Shown piece by piece: positions 25,540 through 32,897 of a stretch of DNA of 64,000 nucleotides (position 1 is its first letter; the number at the start of each line of letters is the position of its first letter). Source of the stretch: Myxococcales bacterium. Lineage in GTDB: Bacteria; Myxococcota_A; Polyangia; Polyangiales; Polyangiaceae. The stretch covers positions 124,001-188,000 of the forward strand of contig JACPVJ010000016.1 of NCBI GenBank assembly GCA_016191785.1, read 5' to 3'. The position numbers and the translations under genes are program-made. The notes under the pieces were generated by a model, which was not told the DNA's origin, did no database searches, and worked only from the letters and a program-made list of their open reading frames with translations.

Positions 25540-26142
25540 ATGGTTCCGGTGCGAATCGGTGGTTGGGCGCTGGCGGTGGGTCTCCTCGAAAGCTGTGGGT
25601 CGTGCCCACCGTGCGAGACCAAGGCTCCGAAGGCCGAGGCGTGTTCGGTCGACACCGCGGCCAGCGCGCCGACCGCGCCGCCGGCTGGCCCGAGCTCGGC
25701 GCCGCCGCTGGCGCCCGACGCGGCGGCGCCCTCGCCCACGCCGTCGGCCAGCGCGCCGCCCACGAACCCCTCGCCCGAACCGCCGGCGGGGCCGGGCGGG
25801 TCGCTGCCCGAGGTGAAGGTGGCGGCCGTGGGCTTGCACATCGGCGGTGGTCCGAACGACGACGCCACCAAGGCGCCCTATTTGCGGGCGATCGAGAAGC
25901 GGTTCGACGAAATTCGCGCCTGCTACGCCAAGGTCGACGACCCGGTGAAGGGGGGCACCTTCGGCGTGGATTTGCACATTGGCAAGGGCGGCGGCAGCGC
26001 GCAGGTGAAGCAGCCGCGCACCGGCATGAAGGGCGACGGGTTTCGGGACTGCGTGATCAAGGCCTTCGAGCACGTGGAGTTCGAGAAGCCGAAGAAGGGC
26101 CCGACGGTCATCAGCTATTCGATCAAGTTCACGCTGGGCTGA
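25540..26142 (+). CDS. Lipoprotein with Pro/Ala linker and AgmX/TonB-like C-terminal domain
   Basis: The product (200 residues, ATG at 25540) has a short hydrophobic N-terminus ending near LLESCGSCPPC, a Pro/Ala/Ser-rich linker to about residue 85, and a folded domain at about 100-200: YLRAIEKRFDEIRACYAKV, VDLHIGKGGGSAQVKQPRTG, FRDCVIKAFEHVEFEKPKKG and the final strands TVISYSIKFTL. This I-x-x-CY and final-strand pattern is the AgmX/PglI C-terminal domain common in myxobacterial motility and envelope proteins. Two Cys (in RACYAK and FRDCVIK) probably pair. It precedes ppa by 19 bases. Confidence 0.78.
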   Translation: MVPVRIGGWALAVGLLESCGSCPPCETKAPKAEACSVDTAASAPTAPPAGPSSAPPLAPDAAAPSPTPSASAPPTNPSPEPPAGPGGSLPEVKVAAVGLHIGGGPNDDATKAPYLRAIEKRFDEIRACYAKVDDPVKGGTFGVDLHIGKGGGSAQVKQPRTGMKGDGFRDCVIKAFEHVEFEKPKKGPTVISYSIKFTLG

Positions 26143-26161
26143 TTCGTGTAGTCTGGGCTCG

Positions 26162-26716
26162 ATGATTCACGTCTGGCACGAGCTACCGAGCCGGCCGCCT
26201 TCGCCTCCGGACGCGGTCAACGCGCTGATCGAGATCCCCCGGGGCTCGAAGGTCAAGTACGAGCTCGACAAGCCGACCGGGCTCTTGCGCGTGGACCGCG
26301 TGCTGCACAGCTCGGTGCACTACCCCGCGAACTACGGCTTCATCCCGCGCACCTACTGCGGCGACGGCGACCCGCTCGACATCCTGGTGCTGTGCAGCGA
26401 GTCAGTCGAAGCGATGTGCATCATGGTCGCGCGGCCGATCGGCATGGTGCGCATGGTCGATGACGGCAAGGCCGACGACAAGATCATCGCAGTGCACCTG
26501 CATGACCCCGCGTTCAACGAGTACCGCGAGATCGAGCAGCTGCCGCGGCACCTGGCCCGCGAGATCCAGCGCTTCTTTCTGGACTACAAGTCTCTCGAGA
26601 CGAAGAAGGACATCATCGCGGAAGATCCGGTGGGGCGCGGCGAGGCCGAGCGCGTGATCGAAGAGGCCGTGGAGCTCTATCGCAAGGAAGAGAGCCGCCT
26701 GAGGGGGTGGGGATGA
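26162..26716 (+). CDS. ppa: Inorganic pyrophosphatase, family I
   Basis: A 184-residue soluble pyrophosphatase that hydrolyses PPi to phosphate and drives biosynthetic reactions. Metal-binding acids are in YCGDGDPLDILV (Asp68, Asp70, Asp73) and VDDGKADDKIIAV (Asp101, Asp106). Substrate-binding residues are in EIPRGSKVKYELDK and the Tyr in SVHYPANYGFIPRT. Length and motifs match bacterial PpaA. It overlaps the small lipoprotein gene by four bases (ATGA at 26713), so the two are co-translated. Confidence 0.96.
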   Translation: MIHVWHELPSRPPSPPDAVNALIEIPRGSKVKYELDKPTGLLRVDRVLHSSVHYPANYGFIPRTYCGDGDPLDILVLCSESVEAMCIMVARPIGMVRMVDDGKADDKIIAVHLHDPAFNEYREIEQLPRHLAREIQRFFLDYKSLETKKDIIAEDPVGRGEAERVIEEAVELYRKEESRLRGWG

Positions 26717-27015
26717 CCGACGACGATCGCCAGAAGATCTTGGCTCGCCGCGCGAAGTTCGTCGCGGCGGCTGTGACCGCCCTCAGCGTCGGGGCATGCA
26801 AGCCGCAACCTCCCGAAGCGTGCCTCTCGGCCCAGCCCTGTCTCTCGGTCCAGCCAGACCCGGAGCCCGAGCCGTGCCTGAGCATGCGGCCGATGCCCGA
26901 GGGCGCGGACGCCGGACCTGAGCCCGAGCCCGAGCCTCGGGTTTGCCTGTCCATGCCGAACCCCGACACGGAGAAGCCCGGCCCCTACGCCGACCCGCCG
27001 CCGGGCAAGCGCTGA
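26713..27015 (+). CDS. Small lipoprotein with repeated Cys-Leu-Ser motifs
   Basis: The product (100 residues) starts at an ATG overlapping the ppa stop. A charged lead (TDDDRQKILARRAKF) precedes a hydrophobic stretch and lipobox VTALSVGACK. The rest is Pro/Glu-rich and carries four copies of a Cys-Leu-Ser unit: EACLSAQP, PCLSVQP, PCLSMRPMP and VCLSMPNPD, with acidic Pro spacers (PDPEPEP, PEPEPEP). No folded domain is evident. Function unknown; the evenly spaced Cys could bind metal or be modified. Confidence 0.72.
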   Translation: MTDDDRQKILARRAKFVAAAVTALSVGACKPQPPEACLSAQPCLSVQPDPEPEPCLSMRPMPEGADAGPEPEPEPRVCLSMPNPDTEKPGPYADPPPGKR

Positions 27016-28512
27016 TCAGAGCGCGGCCAACGCCGCCATCGGCGCCCGGAGCGACGGGAAGATCTGGGTGTAGATCGAGTAGAGCGCGTCGTAACGCGCT
27101 TGGTCTGGGCCCGGCAGGAAGCGGTCGCCGGTCGCCGTCATGCCGGCGACCGCCGCGGGCAGGTCGGCGTACAGCCCGCCGCCGAGGGCTGCCAGGATGC
27201 CCGCGCCCAGCGCGCTGGCCTCCGTCGTCCGGGAGCGCACGACGGGCCTCTGCAGTACGTCGCTCGTGATCTGACACCAGAGGTTGCTCTTCGCGCCGCC
27301 GCCCATCACCACCATCTCGGCGATCGGCGTGCCGGTTCTTGCCTCGACCCCGCTCGTGTGCAGACGCTGCTCGAGGGCGATGCCTTCGAGCACGGCGCGA
27401 TGGACGTGCGCCGGGCCGTGCCGCCCGGTGAGCCCCATGAGCACGCCGGTGGCGGTGTCGTCCCAGTACGGGTTCATCACGCCGTTCCAGTACGGAACCA
27501 GCAAGAGGCCCTCGGCCCCCGCGGGGAGGGTCGCGGCCTCACGCTCGAGCTCGGCGAGCTTGCGCGCCGGATCCCCCGCGCCGAGCAAGCGCTCGACCAG
27601 CCAGTTCAAGGTGAAGGTGCCGCCTTTGAGATCCGTCTCGAGGAAGAAGGTGCCCGGGGCCGCTGCGTACAGCGTGCGGAAGGCGTCGCTGACCGCGTAG
27701 GTGCTGGACGCCACGCCGGACACAATGGCGGTGCCGAGGTTCAAGTAGGCGCGGCCGCTCTGGGCGATGCCCGCGCCCAGGCCGGCGGCCTGACCGTCAC
27801 CGGCGCCGGCGATCACCGGCATGCCCGGCCGAAGCCCGAGGGTGGCGGCCACCGACGGGTCGAGCTGGCCCAGCTCTGTGCCGGGCTCGATCAGCTCGGG
27901 CAGCTGGGTTTCATCGAGGCCCGCGAGCGCACACAGCTCGCCGGACCACGTGCGCCGAGCCATGTCGACCAGGCCCAGGGGGTCGGCGGAGGCGAGTGAG
28001 GTCGCGAAGCGACCGGTCAGGCGCCAGCAGAGGAAGGCGTGCACGTCCAGCACCCGTGGCCGCACGGCCTCGAGATCGGGCCGACGTGCGAACAGCGCCA
28101 TCAGCTTGTAGAGCGAGGGCGTGATGCACGGAGGCTTGCCGGAGATCTGTCGCAGGCGGGCGGCACCCACGCGCTCGCGCGCCCGTTCGACCTGCTCGAC
28201 GCCGCGCGAGTCCATCCACACCAGGGCGGGGTGGAGCGGCTTCGAGCTCGCGTCGGTGAGCACGAAGGTCTCGCGCTGGTGGGTCAGGCACAGCGCGCGG
28301 ATCTGCGTCGAGCGCGAGCCGAGCGCGTGGACGCACTCGGCGATCGCCAGGCGGGTCGCGTTCCACCAGGCCTCGGCGTCTTGCTCCCACGCGCCCGCCC
28401 CGGGGCTGTCGAGGGTGAAGGCCGAGCGGCCCTGGCAAACGGCGGCGCCGCTCGCGTCCCACACCACGGCCTTGGCCGCCGTGGTGCTGCAGTCGACACC
28501 GATCACCAGCAT
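27016..28512 (-). CDS. FGGY-family carbohydrate kinase (xylulokinase-like)
   Basis: A 498-residue kinase of the FGGY fold that phosphorylates sugars or polyols with ATP. The N-domain opens VIGVDCSTTAAKAVVWDASG and has LTHQRETFVLTDAS and PALVWMDSRG; the catalytic Asp is in VIAGAGDGQAAGLG (Asp239); the C-domain has GLLLVPYWNGVMNPYWDDTA and MVVMGGGAKSNLWCQITSDV. It is closest to xylulokinases, but glycerol or another polyol is possible. Three bases separate it from the upstream dehydrogenase, so the two form an operon. It meets the small lipoprotein gene tail to tail. Confidence 0.9.
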   Translation of the reverse strand: MLVIGVDCSTTAAKAVVWDASGAAVCQGRSAFTLDSPGAGAWEQDAEAWWNATRLAIAECVHALGSRSTQIRALCLTHQRETFVLTDASSKPLHPALVWMDSRGVEQVERARERVGAARLRQISGKPPCITPSLYKLMALFARRPDLEAVRPRVLDVHAFLCWRLTGRFATSLASADPLGLVDMARRTWSGELCALAGLDETQLPELIEPGTELGQLDPSVAATLGLRPGMPVIAGAGDGQAAGLGAGIAQSGRAYLNLGTAIVSGVASSTYAVSDAFRTLYAAAPGTFFLETDLKGGTFTLNWLVERLLGAGDPARKLAELEREAATLPAGAEGLLLVPYWNGVMNPYWDDTATGVLMGLTGRHGPAHVHRAVLEGIALEQRLHTSGVEARTGTPIAEMVVMGGGAKSNLWCQITSDVLQRPVVRSRTTEASALGAGILAALGGGLYADLPAAVAGMTATGDRFLPGPDQARYDALYSIYTQIFPSLRAPMAALAAL

Positions 28513-28515
28513 GGC

Positions 28516-29562
28516 TCACCGGAAGAAGCGCGCGAAAGGCACCGCCACCGGGCGCCCATCGAGGGCGACCTCGATCAGGTGCTCGAGCAGGGGCACGCCG
28601 CCAAGCGCGAGCGCGCCCGACGATTTCAGCGCGGGCAGCGCGCTCTGCATCACGCGCAGGATGTCGAGGCACTCGAGCGTCGCGCCCTGCATGCGCTCGA
28701 CGGCCTGAGGCACCGTGAGCCCCAGGCCCAGGAGCTTGCCGAAACGCCCGGTGCGGCCACCGTTGGTGGTCACGTCCAGATCGCCCACGCCCGCCAGCCC
28801 CGAGGCGCTCTCGGGGTCTCCGCCCGCGGCACGAACCACGGCCCGCATCTCGCGCACGCTCTGGGCGAAGACCGCGGCTTCGTAGTTGTGCTGCGCGATG
28901 CTGCCGGGGACCCCGCCGGCCAACTCGTGCATGCCGAGCGCGAAGGCGATGCCCATGGCGTAGGCGTTCTTGAGGGCGGCGCACACTTCCACTCCGAGCA
29001 CGTCGGCGCTCACGAACGGGTGATAGTAGGGCGTGGCCAGCGTCGAACGCAGGCGCTCGAGCTTGACGCCGTCGCGACCGGTCACGACCACGCAGGTCTC
29101 GACGCGTCGGGCCAGCTCGCCGGCGATGCACGGACCGGCCACCGCCGCGGGGCTGATCTGACCGACGAGCTCGGGGCCCAACGCCCGCTCGAGCACGTCG
29201 GGCAGCGTCGCCAGGGAGGTGCCCGACCACTCGAGCCCTTTGGTGATCATCACCATCGGGCGCTCACGGCGAGCGTAGGGCCGAAGCTGCTCGCCAGCCC
29301 AGTGCACGCCCGCCGAGCTGACACCCACCCCGATGATCTCGACCCCCGCCATCGCCGCATCGAGCTCTTCCAGGAAGAACGGACGGATCTCACTCGGGAT
29401 GTCGAGTGCGAGCTTCGGGTGATGGCTCTGGGCCTTCAGGCTCGCCACGATCTCGCGGTCGAGGTGCGTCCCGACCAGGCGCACGTCGTGCCCCGCGTCG
29501 ACCAGCGGATAGCAGAGCGCGGTGCCCATCATGCCGGCGCCGACCACGGTGACGATTGCCAT
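28516..29562 (-). CDS. NAD-dependent glycerol-3-phosphate dehydrogenase-like protein
   Basis: A 348-residue dehydrogenase of the GpsA fold, read from the ATG at 29562 (AIVTVVGAGMMGTALCYPLV, nucleotide-binding GAGMMG). Further landmarks are ITKGLEW, AAVAGPCIAGELA, the catalytic Lys region VEVCAALKNAYAMG and LAGVGDLDVTTNGGRTGRFG. GpsA reduces dihydroxyacetone phosphate to glycerol-3-phosphate. GAGMMG instead of GAGSWG, and coupling to a sugar kinase, suggest a different or relaxed substrate (inference). First gene of a two-gene unit, divergent from the MutS-like gene with about 126 bases between. Confidence 0.87.
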   Translation of the reverse strand: MAIVTVVGAGMMGTALCYPLVDAGHDVRLVGTHLDREIVASLKAQSHHPKLALDIPSEIRPFFLEELDAAMAGVEIIGVGVSSAGVHWAGEQLRPYARRERPMVMITKGLEWSGTSLATLPDVLERALGPELVGQISPAAVAGPCIAGELARRVETCVVVTGRDGVKLERLRSTLATPYYHPFVSADVLGVEVCAALKNAYAMGIAFALGMHELAGGVPGSIAQHNYEAAVFAQSVREMRAVVRAAGGDPESASGLAGVGDLDVTTNGGRTGRFGKLLGLGLTVPQAVERMQGATLECLDILRVMQSALPALKSSGALALGGVPLLEHLIEVALDGRPVAVPFARFFR

Positions 29563-29688
29563 CGCGGGCAGCATGCCGCGGGCCGAGCGAGCGGGGAAGG
29601 GCGCTGGCCCGGTCGAGCTCGGCGGCGGGCCCCATCGGTGATCTCACGGTGGCGGGAACTCTGGCGTGGCCGTAGTGTCGCGGGCCAG

Positions 29689-31329
29689 ATGGCTGTGACC
29701 GAGCCCCCGACGATACCGGACCTGCTCCACCCGACCCCCCTCTTGCGGATCGACCTGGAAAAGACCCGCCTCGGGCTGAGCCTGGCCTTCGCGGGCGGCG
29801 TCTCTGGCGGCTTGTTCGAAGAGGCGCTCGACCAGGCGGTCCTCGCGCCGTCGAGCTGGCAGCCGGCCGCCTTCGAGAGCGACCTGTTCTTGCGCCGATT
29901 CGCCGCCGGCTGCTTCAAGATCCGGGCCGGTCGTGAAGAGGGCCCGCTCGCCGCGAATCACCTGGTCCGGCTGCTGGGCCACCCGCCGAGCGAGCGCGCG
30001 GTCGTGGAGCACCGCCGGGCCATCCTGGCGGAGCTCTCGTCGTCCGCCGAGCTCCGGGCGCGCGCCGAAGAGCTGTATCGCGCCCTCCGTCGTCTCCGCG
30101 CCTTGCTCGAGAACACCAGCGGGGCGCGCAACTGGGATCCCAGCCGGCGTCAGCTCGACATTCTCTTGGTCGTGAAGGAGGTGTTCGACCTGATGGCGAC
30201 CGGGTTCGTCTCGAGTCGGTCGGGGCTGGCCGTCCTCGGCGCGTTCGCCGGGCGGCTCGTCATGGGTGAACCGTATCGATCGCTGTCAGACCTCTTGCGG
30301 TACGACGAGCGGCTCGCGACCTTGAACCTGAAGGTCGCGGTCGGAGCGGATGGGCGCATCCGTGGCTTCCAGGTGCTGTCCGTCGCCGAGGCGGCGGACA
30401 ACCCCTTCGTCAGCCCGCCGTGGCGTCGCTGGCTCGCCAAGCTCGAGCTCTTCGCGCGGGGCTACCGGTTCAGCGACGCCGAGGTGATGACCCGCCTGGT
30501 CGATGCCGTGTTCATGGGGCTCGAAGACGACATCGTGGTCCTGGTCCAGCTGCTCGGCGACCTCGAGTTTTACCTGGGCGCGCTCGGCTTCGCCGACCAG
30601 GCGCGAGCTGCCGGCCTCGAGGTGTGCCTGCCGGAGCTCGTCTCGGCCGACGCCCCCCGCGCGCTCATGGGGCTCTTCAATCCCCTGCTGCTCATGAGCG
30701 GGATCCAGCCGGTGCCCTGCGATCTGGTCTCGAGCCGCCTCGCCACCACGATGCTCGTCACGGGGCCGAACTCGGGCGGAAAGACCCGCCTCTTGCAGTC
30801 CGTGGGTCTGACCCAGCTCTTGGCCCAGTGCGGCGCGTTCATCCCGGCGCGCTCGGGCGCGGTCGCGCTCTCGCCGGCGCTGGTCGTGTCCTTGATCCAA
30901 GAGACGAAGGCCGACCAGGCCGAGGGGCGCCTGGGGATGGAGCTCTTGCGCATCCGGGATCTCTTCGAGCGCCTGCCGCCTGGCGCCATGGTGCTGCTCG
31001 ACGAGCTGTGCTCGGGGACGAATCCGTCCGAGGGCGAAGAGATCTTCGAGCTGGTGGTCGAGATGCTGAGCAAGCTCGCCCCCCAGGCGTTCATCACCAC
31101 GCACTTCCTCACTTTCGCCGCACGCCTCGAGCGAGAGAAGAAGATCCCTGACCTCGGCTTCGTACAGGTCGAGCTCGGCGCGGATCGCCGGGCGACCTAT
31201 CAGTTCGTGCCGGGCGTCGCGACCACGTCCCTCGCCGGCCACGCCGCCGAGCGGCTCGGTGTCACCGGCGAGCAGCTCATGTCGCTGATCGAGCGCAACG
31301 TGGAGCAATTTCGAGCCAAGCACCGCTGA
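29689..31329 (+). CDS. Orphan MutS-family ATPase without mismatch-binding domain
   Basis: A 546-residue protein with the MutS core and ATPase domains only. Helical lever segments occupy about 100-300; the ATPase has Walker A MLVTGPNSGGKTRLLQ (359-366), Walker B MVLLDELCSGTNPSEG (Asp438, Glu439) and the switch His in FITTHFL. The N-terminal mismatch-recognition domains of MutS are absent, and no Smr domain of MutS2 follows. Such MutS-like proteins are widespread and uncharacterised; DNA-structure recognition is a guess. The ATG at 29689 is chosen because the longer open frame upstream is antisense to the dehydrogenase. The next gene starts on its last base (TGATG). Confidence 0.85.
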   Translation: MAVTEPPTIPDLLHPTPLLRIDLEKTRLGLSLAFAGGVSGGLFEEALDQAVLAPSSWQPAAFESDLFLRRFAAGCFKIRAGREEGPLAANHLVRLLGHPPSERAVVEHRRAILAELSSSAELRARAEELYRALRRLRALLENTSGARNWDPSRRQLDILLVVKEVFDLMATGFVSSRSGLAVLGAFAGRLVMGEPYRSLSDLLRYDERLATLNLKVAVGADGRIRGFQVLSVAEAADNPFVSPPWRRWLAKLELFARGYRFSDAEVMTRLVDAVFMGLEDDIVVLVQLLGDLEFYLGALGFADQARAAGLEVCLPELVSADAPRALMGLFNPLLLMSGIQPVPCDLVSSRLATTMLVTGPNSGGKTRLLQSVGLTQLLAQCGAFIPARSGAVALSPALVVSLIQETKADQAEGRLGMELLRIRDLFERLPPGAMVLLDELCSGTNPSEGEEIFELVVEMLSKLAPQAFITTHFLTFAARLEREKKIPDLGFVQVELGADRRATYQFVPGVATTSLAGHAAERLGVTGEQLMSLIERNVEQFRAKHR

Positions 31330-32324
31330 TGCCGACCCTGCTCGTCACCAAGAAGATGTCGCCCGAGCTGGCGGCCCGCGTCCGAGCCAGCGTCGACGGC
31401 CGACGCGCTGGTCCCGGCGCGAAGCTCGCGCCCCGGGCGATGTCCGTGATGCGCATCGGCGCCGCGGCGGTGATCGTCATCGCCGGGATCTGGCTCGGTG
31501 TTTCGCTCCACCGTGCGAAGCGCGACCTCGAGGCGCGTCGCGCCGAGCTGGCCCTCAGGGTCGGGCGCGAAGCCGCCGAGCTCGGGCCCGGCGAGCACGC
31601 GGCAGCGACGCGGGTCCTGCCCTGGCTGCCGCTCTTCGCCGGCGCGTACGCCGGGGACCTCGTCGCCGAAGAGCTGCGCCCCGCCGGGGCGTTCGCGACC
31701 CTGCTGGCGCGCCCCACCCTCTACCTCCGCGGCTCGCTCCCGAGCTTCGCCAGCCGCGTGGACGAGAGCGCGGCGAGCTCGTTCAAAGACGCGTTCGTCC
31801 TCTGCCTGTACGCGCCGCCGAACGCGCGTACCGAGCCCCTGCTCAAGGCGAAAGCAAGGGCCGCGCTCGCGGGTCGGGGCGAGGCGATGGCGCCCGCCGC
31901 TGGCGTGGAGCGACTGCAAGACGCGCTGGTCGGACTGCCCTTCTTGACCCCCGACTGGGAGCAGAGGGTGCGTGCTGCGCGCTCCCGGGAGGAGCTCGAG
32001 CGGATGAGGCGAGACTTCGAACGCGCGCCGATCACTCGCGCCAAGGCCGCGGCGCGGGCCACCCTCTTGCTGCTCGTGGTGGACGAGCCGAACGCAGATC
32101 CGGGCCCGACCGAGCTCGACGGCGAACGTCCGCACGACGTGCGAGTCGGGCTGGTCGACCTCACCGCGCGCAAGGTGCTGCTGCGCCTTCGACGGCGGGT
32201 CGACCCTGCCTGGATTTCGGCGGCGACCCGCGCGGAGTGGGCCAGCGGCATCGACAGCTGCGCGCTCGCGCTCGACGTGCACGCCGCGGTGGCGAGCGGC
32301 GGGCGCCCCGCTCCGAGCGAGTGA
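31329..32324 (+). CDS. Membrane-anchored protein of unknown function
   Basis: A 331-residue product coupled to the MutS-like gene (the ATG shares the final base of its stop). About 38 basic residues are followed by a membrane helix (VMRIGAAAVIVIAGIWLGVS), a coiled-coil-like stretch (HRAKRDLEARRAELALRV), and an extracytoplasmic domain rich in Ala, Arg and Leu with RPTLYLRGSLPSF, DAFVLCLYAPPN and LLLLVVDEPNADPGPTE. No family recognised. The link to the MutS-like ATPase is by operon only. Confidence 0.72.
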   Translation: MPTLLVTKKMSPELAARVRASVDGRRAGPGAKLAPRAMSVMRIGAAAVIVIAGIWLGVSLHRAKRDLEARRAELALRVGREAAELGPGEHAAATRVLPWLPLFAGAYAGDLVAEELRPAGAFATLLARPTLYLRGSLPSFASRVDESAASSFKDAFVLCLYAPPNARTEPLLKAKARAALAGRGEAMAPAAGVERLQDALVGLPFLTPDWEQRVRAARSREELERMRRDFERAPITRAKAAARATLLLLVVDEPNADPGPTELDGERPHDVRVGLVDLTARKVLLRLRRRVDPAWISAATRAEWASGIDSCALALDVHAAVASGGRPAPSE

Positions 32325-32336
32325 GCCGACCCCAGA

Positions 32337-32897
32337 TCAGAGCCCCACGCCGAACTCGCGCCCGCAGAGCGTGCCGGACAGCTGATTGCCGTCTTGCCCC
32401 ACCTCGACCACGCAGGCCGCGATCGAGTACTCGATGGGGGGATCGTAGACGTTGCCCTCGAGCGTGATCGACGCGCTCTGCATCACCAACGCGGTGGTCG
32501 CGGTGGGCTGCACCGCCAGCGTTCCCTTCTGGGTGACGGTGCCGGAGACGACCACGTCGTAGTTTTCACCGGGCTCGTCGTCTCGCGACAGCGAGTGGCA
32601 GGCCGCGAGCTCGTAGGTGAGAGAGACCTCGGTGGAGCCGAACTTCGGGTTGGACGTGGCGTTGCCGAACACCCGCGCCTGGCCACCGAGCGGACAGGGC
32701 GTGGTCTCGTCCTGGGGCCCCACGGGGTTGCCCTGGAGCGTGATGTTGTAGACCAGCTTCATCGTCTCGCGCAGGGCGCGCCCGGCGGTCGCGTCCTGGC
32801 ACTCTTCGTCGCACGGCGCCGACGGCTCGGCCTGCTCGTCGCTGCAGCCAGCGAGGCCGAATGCGGCCAGGAGCGCGAGCACGCGATGGAACGTCAT
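32337..32897 (-). CDS. Small lipoprotein coupled to a TonB receptor
   Basis: A 186-residue lipoprotein (LALLAAFGLAGCSDE lipobox) with a beta-rich mature part: LVYNITLQGNPVGPQDETTP, VSLTYELAACHSLSRDDEPG, YDVVVSGTVTQKGTLAV, ending CGREFGVGL; six mature Cys. A strong ribosome site (GGAGG, 32904-32908 on the minus strand) lies inside the end of the receptor gene, and the ATG overlaps its stop (ATGA). It may bind the receptor's ligand at the surface or in the periplasm (inference from coupling). No family recognised. Confidence 0.75.
   Translation of the reverse strand: MTFHRVLALLAAFGLAGCSDEQAEPSAPCDEECQDATAGRALRETMKLVYNITLQGNPVGPQDETTPCPLGGQARVFGNATSNPKFGSTEVSLTYELAACHSLSRDDEPGENYDVVVSGTVTQKGTLAVQPTATTALVMQSASITLEGNVYDPPIEYSIAACVVEVGQDGNQLSGTLCGREFGVGL

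Noticed and set aside
28039..29688. N-terminal extension of 550 codons in front of the MutS-like protein.
   Set aside because: It is antisense to the kinase and dehydrogenase genes; homology-like sequence begins only after the ATG at 29689.
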